A stretch of DNA of 64,000 nt from Sphingobacteriia bacterium RIFOXYC2_FULL_35_18. Lineage in GTDB: Bacteria; Bacteroidota; Bacteroidia; Chitinophagales; Chitinophagaceae. The translations under genes were made by a program, and so were the position numbers. The stretch is from positions 526,308 to 590,307 of the forward strand of contig MIAG01000001.1 in NCBI GenBank assembly GCA_001829005.1, in the 5' to 3' direction. This document shows positions 45,507 through 54,325 of this stretch, in pieces. The notes beneath the pieces were generated by a model that saw nothing but the letters and a program-made list of their open reading frames with translations, was not told the DNA's origin and ran no database searches. How positions within the stretch are numbered: position 1 is the stretch's first letter; each line of letters starts with the position of its first letter.

Positions 45507-48500
45507 ATGAGAAAATTACTCTTGGCCTTTGTAGCAATTACTGCTGTATGCAGTGCGTATGCGCAACAGGTAGATTTATCCAAGCATTTTAAAAGCATGA
45601 AGCCCCGAAATATTGGGCCTGCAGGAATGAGTGGTCGTGTAACTGCTATTGATGCAGTTTGGACCAATCCCAATATTATCTTTTTAGGAACAGCCAGTGG
45701 CGGTGTTTGGAAAACAGAAAATGGGGGTGCATCTTGGACGCCTATTTTTGATGATCAACCCATACAAAATATTGGAGCCATTGCATTGGTACAATCCAAT
45801 CCTAGTGTGGTTTGGGCAGGAACTGGAGAAGGGAATCCACGTAACTCAATCAGTTTAGGAGAAGGTATTTATAAAAGTTTGGATGGCGGAAAAACATGGA
45901 AGCGCATGGGTTTAGAAAAGACGCGCAATATTCACCGCATCATCATAGACCCAACCAATCCAGAGGTAGTATATGTAGGAGCAATGGGTAATCCATTTGC
46001 AGATCATGCTGAAAGAGGCGTTTACAAAACCACTGATGGCGGAGATACTTGGAAACAAATATTATACACCAACCAAAATAGTGGAGTAGGGGATATGGTG
46101 ATGGATCCAGCCAATCCCAATAAGTTGTTCGTGAATATGTACGAGCACAAAAGAACACCTTGGAGTTTAAAAGGTGGTGGTAGTGGAAGTGGTTTTTATA
46201 TGACCATGGATGGTGGCAAATCTTTTACCAAATTGGGTAAAGCCAATGGTTTGCCCGATGGGGATTATGGCCGTATAGGAATCAGCATTGCTCGTACCGA
46301 TCCAAACCGCGTATATGCATTAGTAGAAGCCACTAAAAATGGTTTGTACAAATCGGATGATGGTGGTTTTAAATGGGAGTTGGTAAACAGTGATCCTTCC
46401 GTAGTAACCAATCGTGCATTTTATTTTCAGGATATAGCAGTAGATACTAAAAACGAAAATAGAATTTACAATATCAATCAGGTAATTAATGTAAGTGATG
46501 ATGCAGGAAAAACTTGGAAGCCAGTAATTCCATACAGTGGTATACACCCTGATCACCATGCATGGTGGATTCATCCTTACGATGCTAATTTTATTATTGA
46601 TGGAAACGATGGTGGTATTGGTATTACACGCGATCGTGGTAAGACCTGGCAGTTCGATGAAAAACTACCATTAGGACAATACTATCATGTGAATGTAGAC
46701 AACCAAATTCCTTACAATGTAATGGGTGGTTTACAAGACAATGGTAGCTGGCATGGACCTGCTTATGTTTGGAGAAGATCTGGAATCAGAAATGCATTTT
46801 GGCAAGGTGTAAGTGGTGGAGATGGATTTGATGTAATGCCAGATGCAGAAGACCCTAACTGGGTGTACACTATGAGCCAAGGAGGAAATGTATCTCGTTA
46901 TAATATTGCTACTGGTGAACAATGGAGCATTCGTCCTCCACGTCCTAGCAAATCAGTTAAGCAACGTTTCAACTGGAATGCAGCTATTGCACAAGATCCT
47001 TTTGATAAAGCCACCATTTATTATGGAAGTCAGTTTGTAAACAAGAGTACCAATAAAGGTGCAGCTTGGGAACAAATTTCAGGCGACCTTACTACCAATG
47101 ATTCTGCAAAAATTGATCAAAGTAATAACGGCGGAATTTCTGTAGATATTACTGGTGCAGAAAACCATTGTACTATTTTAACCATTGAACCTTCTCCTAA
47201 AGAGCAAGGGGTTATTTGGGTTGGTACCGATGATGGAAATGTACAATTAACCAGAGACGGCGGAAAAACTTGGACCAATTTCAGGGGTAAATTGCCGGGA
47301 ATGCCTTTAGGAGCATGGGTTCCACAAATCAAAGCGTCTAAGCACAATGGCGGAGAAGCTTTTGTTGTGGTAAACGATTATAGAAGAGGTGAAATGCGTC
47401 CATTTGTTTATAGAACTTCCGATTATGGAAAAACTTGGACAAGAATGGTGGATGAGAAAAAAGTAGTGGGTTATGCATTGTGTGTGATTCAAGACCCAGT
47501 AGAACCCAATTTAATTTTTGTAGGAACAGAGCAAGGATTATTTATCAGTTTAGACAATGGCGTTAATTTTCAACAATTTAAAAATGGCTATCCTTCTGTG
47601 TCTACTTATGATATGGCCATTCAAGAAAGAGAAGCCGATTTAGTGATTGCAACTTTTGGTCGTGCATTATGGATCTTAGATGATATTCGTCCATTAAGAA
47701 AATTAGCGGCAAACAAAGGTCAGGTTTTTGCAAAAAAATTAGTAGCATTTGAAGCGCCTCAAGCTTATCAAGCTAAGATGAAAAATGCTTCTGGTATTGA
47801 ATACAGCACTTATGGAACTTATGAAGGGGAGAACAAAAGAACTGGTGCACCTATCAGTTTCTTCGTCAATAAAACTGCTGCAGATACAGGAAAGAATAAA
47901 ATTTCAGATACCCTTCAAATAGCTATTTATGATGCGAATGGAGTGAATGTGAGAAACCTTAGAACCCGCGCAGATTCTGGCTTCAATAAATATTATTGGG
48001 GAATGGAAGGACGCGGTATTCGCCAAGCTGGTGGTGGCGGAAGAGGCGGCGGCGGTGGACGCTTTGGTGGTGGCGGTGGTGGATCTGCTGAGCCAGGTGG
48101 GTTACCAGTAAATCCAGGAACTTATAAAGTAGTAATGAGTTTAGGTAGAGATTTGAAAGACAGTACCATAGTGGTAGTAAATGATGATCCAAATGCACCA
48201 ACACCTTTAGCAGTAAGAAATGCTATTAGAGCAGCCAATGCAAGAATGGAAAAATCAATTGTAAAATTGACTGCCTTAAATGATCGCTTAACCGAAGTAG
48301 AGGAGATCATGAAAAAAGTAGAAGCGGGTTATGCAAGCATGGATCGTAAAGCTGTTGATACCATTCGTAAAGCGGCTAAGCCAGTTGCAGATGCATTGAA
48401 AGAAATTCGCGAAATGCTGAATGGTAAACCCCAATTGAAGCAAGGGTATGGCAATATTCCTCAAGAAACCGTTAATGGTATTTTAGGGGAAGCTCGCCAA

Positions 48501-48686
48501 GTAGTGATGGGTAAAACCACGATGCCAGGCGAACAAGAAAATCGCATCATGGGCTATGCAGAAGAAGCAGTGAATGGAGTAATTGTAAAAGCCAATGCCT
48601 TATTTGAAGGCAGCTGGAAACAGTACCGCGCTTTAGCAGAAGCTGCACCGCTTAAATTCTTTAAGGACTATAAGCCACTAGAATAA
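45507..48686 (+). CDS. Large secreted beta-propeller (BNR/VPS10-like) protein
   Basis: 1059 residues from the ATG at 45507. The signal peptide ends at 'CSAYAQ'. Two propeller blocks (about 25-760) carry many Asp-box/sortilin-type repeats ('GGVWKTENGGASWTPIF', 'GIYKSLDGGKTWKRM', 'TTDGGDTWKQI'). The following region includes a beta-domain, a very Gly-rich stretch (about 838-860) and a C-terminal helical region ('KLTALNDRLTEVEEIMKK'). Such proteins are often annotated 'glycosyl hydrolase' without catalytic proof. It is probably exported. A strong terminator follows. Confidence 0.9.
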   Translation: MRKLLLAFVAITAVCSAYAQQVDLSKHFKSMKPRNIGPAGMSGRVTAIDAVWTNPNIIFLGTASGGVWKTENGGASWTPIFDDQPIQNIGAIALVQSNPSVVWAGTGEGNPRNSISLGEGIYKSLDGGKTWKRMGLEKTRNIHRIIIDPTNPEVVYVGAMGNPFADHAERGVYKTTDGGDTWKQILYTNQNSGVGDMVMDPANPNKLFVNMYEHKRTPWSLKGGGSGSGFYMTMDGGKSFTKLGKANGLPDGDYGRIGISIARTDPNRVYALVEATKNGLYKSDDGGFKWELVNSDPSVVTNRAFYFQDIAVDTKNENRIYNINQVINVSDDAGKTWKPVIPYSGIHPDHHAWWIHPYDANFIIDGNDGGIGITRDRGKTWQFDEKLPLGQYYHVNVDNQIPYNVMGGLQDNGSWHGPAYVWRRSGIRNAFWQGVSGGDGFDVMPDAEDPNWVYTMSQGGNVSRYNIATGEQWSIRPPRPSKSVKQRFNWNAAIAQDPFDKATIYYGSQFVNKSTNKGAAWEQISGDLTTNDSAKIDQSNNGGISVDITGAENHCTILTIEPSPKEQGVIWVGTDDGNVQLTRDGGKTWTNFRGKLPGMPLGAWVPQIKASKHNGGEAFVVVNDYRRGEMRPFVYRTSDYGKTWTRMVDEKKVVGYALCVIQDPVEPNLIFVGTEQGLFISLDNGVNFQQFKNGYPSVSTYDMAIQEREADLVIATFGRALWILDDIRPLRKLAANKGQVFAKKLVAFEAPQAYQAKMKNASGIEYSTYGTYEGENKRTGAPISFFVNKTAADTGKNKISDTLQIAIYDANGVNVRNLRTRADSGFNKYYWGMEGRGIRQAGGGGRGGGGGRFGGGGGGSAEPGGLPVNPGTYKVVMSLGRDLKDSTIVVVNDDPNAPTPLAVRNAIRAANARMEKSIVKLTALNDRLTEVEEIMKKVEAGYASMDRKAVDTIRKAAKPVADALKEIREMLNGKPQLKQGYGNIPQETVNGILGEARQVVMGKTTMPGEQENRIMGYAEEAVNGVIVKANALFEGSWKQYRALAEAAPLKFFKDYKPLE

Positions 48687-48719
48687 AACAATTTAGAATT
48701 GTAGATATAAGCTAGACAA

Positions 48720-48753
48720 TCCCCGCTATAGAAAAAGTAGCGGGGATTTTTTT
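48720..48753 (+). terminator. Rho-independent terminator after the propeller gene
   Basis: 9-bp stem (TCCCCGCTA / TAGCGGGGA) with a 9-base loop, followed by TTTTTTT. Confidence 0.88.
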
Positions 48754-48761
48754 GCTAAAAT

Positions 48762-49208
48762 TTATTGAATCTTAAAGATCCATGATAAGTAATTATCTGC
48801 TCTTTTGAAGATTTTGGGTAGATTACTGTTTACAATAGTTTGACCGTTTGAATCTGATTTGAAAATAATTTTTTGAATCAAACTGTAGTCTGGTTCAACT
48901 AACCTCCCTCCAATTGTTCTATTTATTATTACGGTATCATTTCTGTTTAAATTATATGATATAGCAAATCTTATAGTATCGATTTGAAACAACTGACCAG
49001 AAATATTTCCTTGTTTAGTTAGAAAACTTGCTGCTGATTCTTTATTGCTTCCATACTTTTCTTTTAAACTATCTAATTTAAACTCATCATAAAATATTTC
49101 AATTCTGATTGTACTGTTTGATTCATTAATTATTTCATTGCTGCAACTATAATCCATTGCGCATTTGCTGAAAGAGATTAATAGTATGAACAAATAGATG
49201 GTTTTCAT
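48762..49208 (-). CDS. Small lipoprotein, unknown function
   Basis: 148 residues with a hydrophobic signal and a candidate lipid-attachment Cys16 ('LISFSKC'); other Cys follow near residue 22. The mature part is polar and beta-rich ('STIRIEIFYDEFKLDSLKEK', 'DTIRFAISYNLNRNDTVII'). It is more AT-rich than its neighbours and is monocistronic, suggesting later acquisition (inference). No family recognised. Confidence 0.65.
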   Translation of the reverse strand: MKTIYLFILLISFSKCAMDYSCSNEIINESNSTIRIEIFYDEFKLDSLKEKYGSNKESAASFLTKQGNISGQLFQIDTIRFAISYNLNRNDTVIINRTIGGRLVEPDYSLIQKIIFKSDSNGQTIVNSNLPKIFKRADNYLSWIFKIQ

Positions 49209-49314
49209 TACTTCCCAAAATAGTTAAAAATATTTTAACATATCAGGCAACGCTATGGGTAGTGTCAGACTCTGTGTTTAAACAACAAACATTTCTCCAC
49301 CAAAACTACTCCAC

Positions 49315-49683
49315 ATGAAAAAGTTATTGACCCTATCTATAATGGTTGCTTTTGTAGCCATTGCTTGTTCTAAGTCAGAATCAGGCACAACAACCCCAGC
49401 CCCTGGTACAGGTGGCACTACACTCAACTGCACAACCATTGATAGCAGGTTTACGGCAGTCGTTTTCCCAATCATTCAAAACAGCTGTGGGGCAGTGGGT
49501 TGTCACAATACTGGCAGTGTGAATGGTCCAGGTGCTTTAACCAATTATGACCAAGTTAAAGCTGCAGCTGCGCAAATTAAAAGCTCTGTTGAAGCAGGTA
49601 CAATGCCTAAAAATGCCTCTTTAACAACAGCTCAAAAGAATGCCATTTCATGTTGGGTATCTTCAGGTGCATTAAATAACTAA
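49315..49683 (+). CDS. Cytochrome-c-like lipoprotein with a CX4CH heme motif
   Basis: 122 residues with lipoprotein Cys18 ('VAFVAIAC') and a Thr/Gly/Pro linker (about 22-38). The candidate heme site is C58-G-A-V-G-C63-H64, four residues between cysteines instead of two. 'EAGTMPKNASLTTAQK' supplies a possible axial Met and the final helix 'KNAISCWVSSGAL' fits the cytochrome c fold. Whether heme is attached is uncertain. It starts a three-gene unit with the YceI-like and DUF5777 genes (4 bases to the next ATG). Confidence 0.8.
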   Translation: MKKLLTLSIMVAFVAIACSKSESGTTTPAPGTGGTTLNCTTIDSRFTAVVFPIIQNSCGAVGCHNTGSVNGPGALTNYDQVKAAAAQIKSSVEAGTMPKNASLTTAQKNAISCWVSSGALNN

Positions 49684-49687
49684 TTGC

Positions 49688-50245
49688 ATGAAAAGAATAC
49701 TTATTGCAATTTTATTGATGTTGGCTACACAAAGCCATGCGCAAGAGCGACTGCTTTGCAGAAATGCTTCTGTGAAATTCTTTTCTAAAATGCCTTTGGA
49801 AAATATTGAAGCAGTGAATAATCAAGGTCTTTCTGTGATTGATTTAAAATCGGGCAATATTGAATTTAGTGTGCTATTGAAAGGATTCATTTTTCCCAAT
49901 GCTTTAATGCAAGAGCATTTCAATGAAAATTATGTAGAGAGTAGTAAGTATCCTCGTGCATATTTCAAAGGCATTATTCAGTCTTTACCAACCATTGACC
50001 TAACTAAAAACGCCAACTACCAATTCAATGTAAAAGGCACGATGCAATTACATGGTAAAACTACTGAGATGGCTGCTGTTGCTCAATTACAAGTGAAAGA
50101 TGGAATCATTTCTGGAGACTCCAATTTTGATTTATTATTGGAAGACTACGCTATTCAAATACCCAAATTGGTTAAAGATAAAATTGCAAAAAGCATCCAT
50201 ATTAATGTTAAAGCAATCTATCAAATTCAAAAACCCAATCTATGA
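49688..50245 (+). CDS. YceI-like periplasmic protein
   Basis: 185 residues with a signal peptide ('LLMLATQSHAQ'). The rest is a lipocalin-like beta barrel: 'NASVKFFSKMPLENIEA', 'GNIEFSVLLKGFIFPNALMQ', 'YPRAYFKGII', 'VKGTMQLHGKTTEM' and 'FDLLLEDYAIQIPKL'. YceI proteins bind isoprenoid quinones or lipids. It overlaps the DUF5777 start by ATGA, so the two are translated together. Confidence 0.85.
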   Translation: MKRILIAILLMLATQSHAQERLLCRNASVKFFSKMPLENIEAVNNQGLSVIDLKSGNIEFSVLLKGFIFPNALMQEHFNENYVESSKYPRAYFKGIIQSLPTIDLTKNANYQFNVKGTMQLHGKTTEMAAVAQLQVKDGIISGDSNFDLLLEDYAIQIPKLVKDKIAKSIHINVKAIYQIQKPNL

Positions 50246-51111
50246 TGCAGAAGATATATACTACTATTGGTTTAATGATACTATTTACTGGTTCTGTAAT
50301 TGCACAAGACAATTTATTAAAGGAATTAGAGAAAGACCAGAAGGGGAGTAATAAAGTAACCGGTGCTTTTAAATCATCTAGAGTAATCAACGGCCATTCA
50401 ATGGAAATATTGGGCGCAGGCATGTTAGACTTTAGAATCTTGCATCGCTTTGGTCCAGTTAAACAAGGCATTGGAGATTTATTTGGGCTAGACCAAGCCA
50501 GTATGCGCATGGGTTTTGATTTTGGATTGAGCAATGATTTAACCATTGGCTTTGGAAGAACCACTTTCAAAAAAGAATACGATGCTTTTATTAAATACCG
50601 TTTAATTCACCAAGAACAAGCAGGTACGCCTGTTTCATTAGTTGCGGTTGCAGGTACATCAATTTTTACTTATAAAAGTCCTGACCCATTAAAGCCGTTA
50701 ACTTTTAATGATCGGACAGGATATTATGCTCAATTGATTATTGGCAGAAAATTCAATGAATCATTTTCTTTGCAATTGAGTCCCACTTTAGTGTACAGAA
50801 ATATGATTGATCCTGCTGACAAGAAAACCATTTATGCATTTGGGATAGGAGCCCGACACAAGATTTCAAAAAGAGTTGCTTTGGTGGTAGATTATTCATT
50901 GGTAGCTAATGGACTGCCTATGTCTGTTGGAACCAACCCATTGTCTATTGGTGTAGATATTGAAACGGGTGGGCATGTATTCCAATTGCATTTTTCTAAT
51001 TCAACAGGAATGAATGAGCGCTCCTTTATAACCGAAACCACCAATAGTTGGTCTAAGGGAGAATTCCAGTTTGGATTTAACTTGTCTAGAATATTTTCTT
51101 TGAAAAAATAA
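50242..51111 (+). CDS. DUF5777-family outer-membrane beta-barrel-like protein
   Basis: 289 residues with a signal peptide ('LMILFTGSVIAQ'). 'NGHSMEILGAGMLDFRILHR' and 'FDFGLSNDLTIGFGRTTFKK' are typical of DUF5777. Many amphipathic strands and the C-terminal 'GFNLSRIFSLKK' suggest an outer-membrane barrel. In the same unit as the YceI-like and CX4CH proteins, it may be part of an envelope redox or lipid system (inference). Confidence 0.83.
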   Translation: MMQKIYTTIGLMILFTGSVIAQDNLLKELEKDQKGSNKVTGAFKSSRVINGHSMEILGAGMLDFRILHRFGPVKQGIGDLFGLDQASMRMGFDFGLSNDLTIGFGRTTFKKEYDAFIKYRLIHQEQAGTPVSLVAVAGTSIFTYKSPDPLKPLTFNDRTGYYAQLIIGRKFNESFSLQLSPTLVYRNMIDPADKKTIYAFGIGARHKISKRVALVVDYSLVANGLPMSVGTNPLSIGVDIETGGHVFQLHFSNSTGMNERSFITETTNSWSKGEFQFGFNLSRIFSLKK

Positions 51112-51130
51112 TGCCTAAATATTTGAAGCG

Positions 51131-52282
51131 TTATTTCCAAACGCTATCAAATGCTGTATAGCCTTTAAGTATAAAAGAAAACTTTGCGCCATTGTTGTCT
51201 ACAAACTTTCCTTTCTTCGTGTAGATGGCAATGGCACCCCCAAACCCTGTGGTAGAGCTGTATTGAAAAGGAGGCCTAAATACTTTAATCATCGCAATAT
51301 CTCTAGGAAATACCATTGTTTGTTCTCCGGGCATTACTTCGAACTCATCAATAAAGATGGAGCAAATCTCTTCCCTCCATTTAAATACTTCATTATTGGC
51401 GGAGTCTATGGCAACGTTTAAACCGGGTACTTTTTGTTGTAAATACCAAGCCAATGATTGCGATTGGGCCAATTCATCATTTCCTAATCCATCAAAAATA
51501 TACGCATTATCATTTTTAAATAATCCACTTGTATAGGACTCTTCGTATTCTTGCACTTTTGTTTTTGCTTTTGTGTACACCGTTACATTGGGTAAATCAC
51601 TTCCAAATTCAGGATCATCTAAAGAAAGACTGTAGTCTATTTTTTTGTTGATAAACTCTCCAGGTTTTCCAACACTGAAGAAAGCTGTCTGAATAGCTGC
51701 TGGTTCAAAAGCAGAATCAACAGGGGTTTTCAATAAAATGGCTAAATAATTTTTCTTGGGTTTTTGTACAGGTGAAAAATAAAAAGAAGCAGTGTCTTGA
51801 AACAACATAGGCTTCATGGTAAAAAAGCCTTTTCCATCAACTTTTACACGGTCTACCATCATTTGTTTAGTACTGGTACGCATCATATAATTGATGACCG
51901 TGTCTTTTTTATCTCTTTCAATCACTTGACCTTGCATTCTGTAAAAGCCTGATTGAATTAAACAACTAATGGCGTAGTTGCCACTAGGAATTTGCTCACT
52001 TATTTTTAAAGCAGCATTTACTTCACCTTCAATCATTGGATAGCGAAACTTCCATCTTTGCTTAGTGTCCAAATGATCTATCCAAATATGTGCAGTGGCC
52101 GATTTTAATTTTTTGTTGATATAGTTTGGATAATACAAACGAAGCTCTAATGAATCACCTTGCAGATAAACTGGCTTAGATAATGAAATGGCAATGGAGT
52201 CGTTTTCAGTTTGTCCATAGATTTTCGAAATACTCAGCGATGCTATTAATGCAATAACAGTGACAAAATATTTTTTCATCAT
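51131..52282 (-). CDS. Exported protein with a TonB-plug-like C-terminal domain and no barrel
   Basis: 383 residues with a signal peptide ('ALIASLSISKIYG'). The N-terminal half looks like an MG2-type beta-sandwich ('LSKPVYLQGDSLELRLYYPN', 'IPSGNYAISCLIQSGFY'). The C-terminal part (about 270-370) resembles a TonB receptor plug: 'LAWYLQQKVPGLNVAID', 'ICSIFIDEFEV', 'DIAMIKVFRPPF' and 'GGAIAIYTKKG'. No barrel follows, so it cannot be a transporter by itself. Its stop faces the DUF5777 gene. Confidence 0.78.
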   Translation of the reverse strand: MMKKYFVTVIALIASLSISKIYGQTENDSIAISLSKPVYLQGDSLELRLYYPNYINKKLKSATAHIWIDHLDTKQRWKFRYPMIEGEVNAALKISEQIPSGNYAISCLIQSGFYRMQGQVIERDKKDTVINYMMRTSTKQMMVDRVKVDGKGFFTMKPMLFQDTASFYFSPVQKPKKNYLAILLKTPVDSAFEPAAIQTAFFSVGKPGEFINKKIDYSLSLDDPEFGSDLPNVTVYTKAKTKVQEYEESYTSGLFKNDNAYIFDGLGNDELAQSQSLAWYLQQKVPGLNVAIDSANNEVFKWREEICSIFIDEFEVMPGEQTMVFPRDIAMIKVFRPPFQYSSTTGFGGAIAIYTKKGKFVDNNGAKFSFILKGYTAFDSVWK

Positions 52283-52306
52283 ATACTTGTGTTGCGCTAA
52301 GAAAGT

Positions 52307-52489
52307 CTAGGATGCTTTTCTAGGTGTTACTGAAAAACCACCCCCTTTTTTAGACGAAGAAAAGTTTTTATTGTTCATTGCACCAGGTGCTTTATTCATC
52401 ATACCTGAAGGTCCTGCAGACTTAGATACCATGCCCGATGCAGGAGTTGCTTTCTTTGTATTCTTTCTGGTTGATTTAGCTTTTCCCAT
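52307..52489 (-). CDS. Small basic Ser/Lys/Gly-rich protein
   Basis: 60 residues, strongly basic ('MGKAKSTRKNTKKATPASG'), rich in Ser, Ala, Met and Gly, without hydrophobic segments; probably disordered. It lies 24 bases upstream of the plug-domain gene on the same strand. Composition suggests nucleic-acid binding, but this is only a guess. Small size keeps confidence moderate. Confidence 0.5.
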   Translation of the reverse strand: MGKAKSTRKNTKKATPASGMVSKSAGPSGMMNKAPGAMNNKNFSSSKKGGGFSVTPRKAS

Positions 52490-52598
52490 ATATTTTATAT
52501 TTTAATAAAGTTAACTTCTTTTCGCGTAAAGCAATTTGTTAAAATGGTATAATCGGTCCTAAATAAATGCAATTGCTTACCTTGCACGAAATTTTTTT

Positions 52599-53858
52599 AT
52601 GAGCCAGTTGAGTCATTTAGCAGAAACCTTAATAGGAAGTGAAATTGTAAAGTTGGGAAATGCCATCAACGAAAGAATTAGAAATGGAGAGACCATTTAT
52701 AATTATACCATTGGTGATTTTAATCCTAGTGAATTTCCAATTCCTGCTGAATTAGAGCAACTGATTATAGAAGCCTATCAACAAAAAAAGACCAGCTACC
52801 CCGCAGCTGAAGGCATTTTGGATTTACGTAAAGCCATCAGTGGATTCATTCAAGATTGGGAAGGGCTTAGCTTTACACCAGCTGAAATTCAAGTAGCATC
52901 TGGTGGTCGCCCATTAATTTATGCATTGTTTAAAGTAATAGTAGACAAAGGCGATAAGGTAATTTATGGTGTACCATCTTGGAACAATAATCACTATGTT
53001 CATTTAACCGATGGAGAACATTGTGAAGTAAACTGTTTGCCCGAGAATGATTTCATGCCAACAGTAGAAGATATCAAGCCACATATAAAAGGAGCTACCT
53101 TAATTTGTTTGTGTACACCACAAAACCCTACTGGTACTACATTAAGTAAAAGCGCTTTGGCCGAAATTTGCGAATTAATTCTTGCAGAAAATGCAACCAG
53201 AACACCCGATCAAAAGAAATTGTATTTAATGTTCGATCAAATGTATTGGACGCTTACCTATGGTGATACCGTTCATTACAATCCATTAACATTGAATCCT
53301 GCCATGAAGCCTTACACCATTTTTATAGATGGTATTTCAAAAGTGTTTTCTGCAACAGGCGTAAGAGTGGGCTGGGCATTGGGTCCTGAAAACGTGATTG
53401 CAAAAATGAAAGCCATTTTAAGTCATTTAGGTGCATGGGCGCCAATGGCCGAGCAACATGCGGTGGCCAATTATTTACCAATGAAAGAAGCCATCGGAAA
53501 TTACCTTACTCATTTTAAATCGGAAGTTGAATATCGCTTAAGAACCATATACAATGGTATCAGTGCATTGAAGCAAAAAGGATATCAGGTAGATGCTATT
53601 GCGCCGCAAGCTGCAATCTACTTAACCATACAAATTAATTTAAGGGGGAGTAAAACTGCCGAGGGAAATGTACTGGCTACACAGTCTGATGTAACCACAT
53701 ATATTTTAAGTGAAGCTAAAATTGCTATTGTGCCGTTTTCTGCATTTGGTGCAGGAGCAGATAGTAGTTGGTATAGATTAAGTGTAGGAACTTGCAAGAA
53801 AGCAGATATCCCAACTATGTTACAACAATTGGAATCTGCTTTGAGTAAACTTTCTTGA
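52599..53858 (+). CDS. Class I/II aminotransferase (PLP-dependent)
   Basis: 419 residues. Typical fold type I motifs: 'TIGDFNPSEFPIP', 'TSYPAAEGILDLRKAI', 'VASGGRPLIYALFK', 'CTPQNPTGTTLSKS', 'YLMFDQMYWTL' and the PLP-lysine in 'DGISKVFSATGVRVGWALGP', with the phosphate-binding Arg. It transfers an amino group between an amino acid and a keto acid; the substrate is not determined. Confidence 0.92.
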   Translation: MSQLSHLAETLIGSEIVKLGNAINERIRNGETIYNYTIGDFNPSEFPIPAELEQLIIEAYQQKKTSYPAAEGILDLRKAISGFIQDWEGLSFTPAEIQVASGGRPLIYALFKVIVDKGDKVIYGVPSWNNNHYVHLTDGEHCEVNCLPENDFMPTVEDIKPHIKGATLICLCTPQNPTGTTLSKSALAEICELILAENATRTPDQKKLYLMFDQMYWTLTYGDTVHYNPLTLNPAMKPYTIFIDGISKVFSATGVRVGWALGPENVIAKMKAILSHLGAWAPMAEQHAVANYLPMKEAIGNYLTHFKSEVEYRLRTIYNGISALKQKGYQVDAIAPQAAIYLTIQINLRGSKTAEGNVLATQSDVTTYILSEAKIAIVPFSAFGAGADSSWYRLSVGTCKKADIPTMLQQLESALSKLS

Positions 53859-53904
53859 TATTTGTTATTGGGTCACAGTACTCAATATTGGGGGAACCTT
53901 CGTT

Positions 53905-54144
53905 CTAGTTTTTATTGCAAATAAAGATAAATGCCTTGTTTGGCTTGTCTTGCAATATTTGTTTTACCAAATGCGTTTTGGTAACAATCTTATGTTTATT
54001 AATGTCTATGATTTCATTTGCCACACAAAATGCTGCCCAGTTTTCAACAGGGCCTAATATTTTATTTAACCCTGCAACAACTGAAGCCGCTTGTGCTTCG
54101 GTCAAGAATTCTTGTTTAGTTAAAACCAATAGATCTCTGTTCAT
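53905..54144 (-). CDS. Small conserved-looking protein of unknown function
   Basis: 79 residues from the ATG at 54144 (a TTG at 54153 also possible). Soluble, mixed alpha/beta ('KQEFLTEAQAASVVAGLNKI', 'VTKTHLVKQILQDKPNKAFI'). It starts 11 bases after the stop of a 39-residue lipoprotein gene on the same strand. The opposite strand also carries an open frame here, judged less likely. Confidence 0.55.
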   Translation of the reverse strand: MNRDLLVLTKQEFLTEAQAASVVAGLNKILGPVENWAAFCVANEIIDINKHKIVTKTHLVKQILQDKPNKAFIFICNKN

Positions 54145-54155
54145 GGTAAACAAAT

Positions 54156-54275
54156 TCAGTGTTTAGGGCAGCCACAAAATTTGGTTTTATTCGATTTTTG
54201 AAAAACACCACATGAGGTAGATGCCAGCATGATTACTAACACTAAAAGGATAATTTGGTTTATTTTCATTTTCAT
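54156..54275 (-). CDS. 39-residue small lipoprotein
   Basis: The protein opens with a hydrophobic signal ('INQIILLVLVIMLASTSCG') and a candidate lipidation Cys22. A short basic mature part ends 'KFCGCPKH'. The length, signal and Cys-Gly-Cys-Pro tail are like the tiny lipoproteins common in Bacteroidota. It is shorter than most gene-finding cut-offs. It is divergent from the glycosyltransferase gene and probably co-transcribed with the 79-residue gene. Confidence 0.65.
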   Translation of the reverse strand: MKMKINQIILLVLVIMLASTSCGVFQKSNKTKFCGCPKH

Positions 54276-54325
54276 ATACTCAACTAAAGTAATAAAATAG
54301 CTTCATTAATTCAACAAACGCAACT

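Noticed and set aside
53915..54166. An 83-residue open frame on the forward strand with a hydrophobic segment
   Set aside because: It starts without a visible promoter, its composition is irregular, and the reverse strand carries a more protein-like 79-residue frame linked to a small lipoprotein gene.
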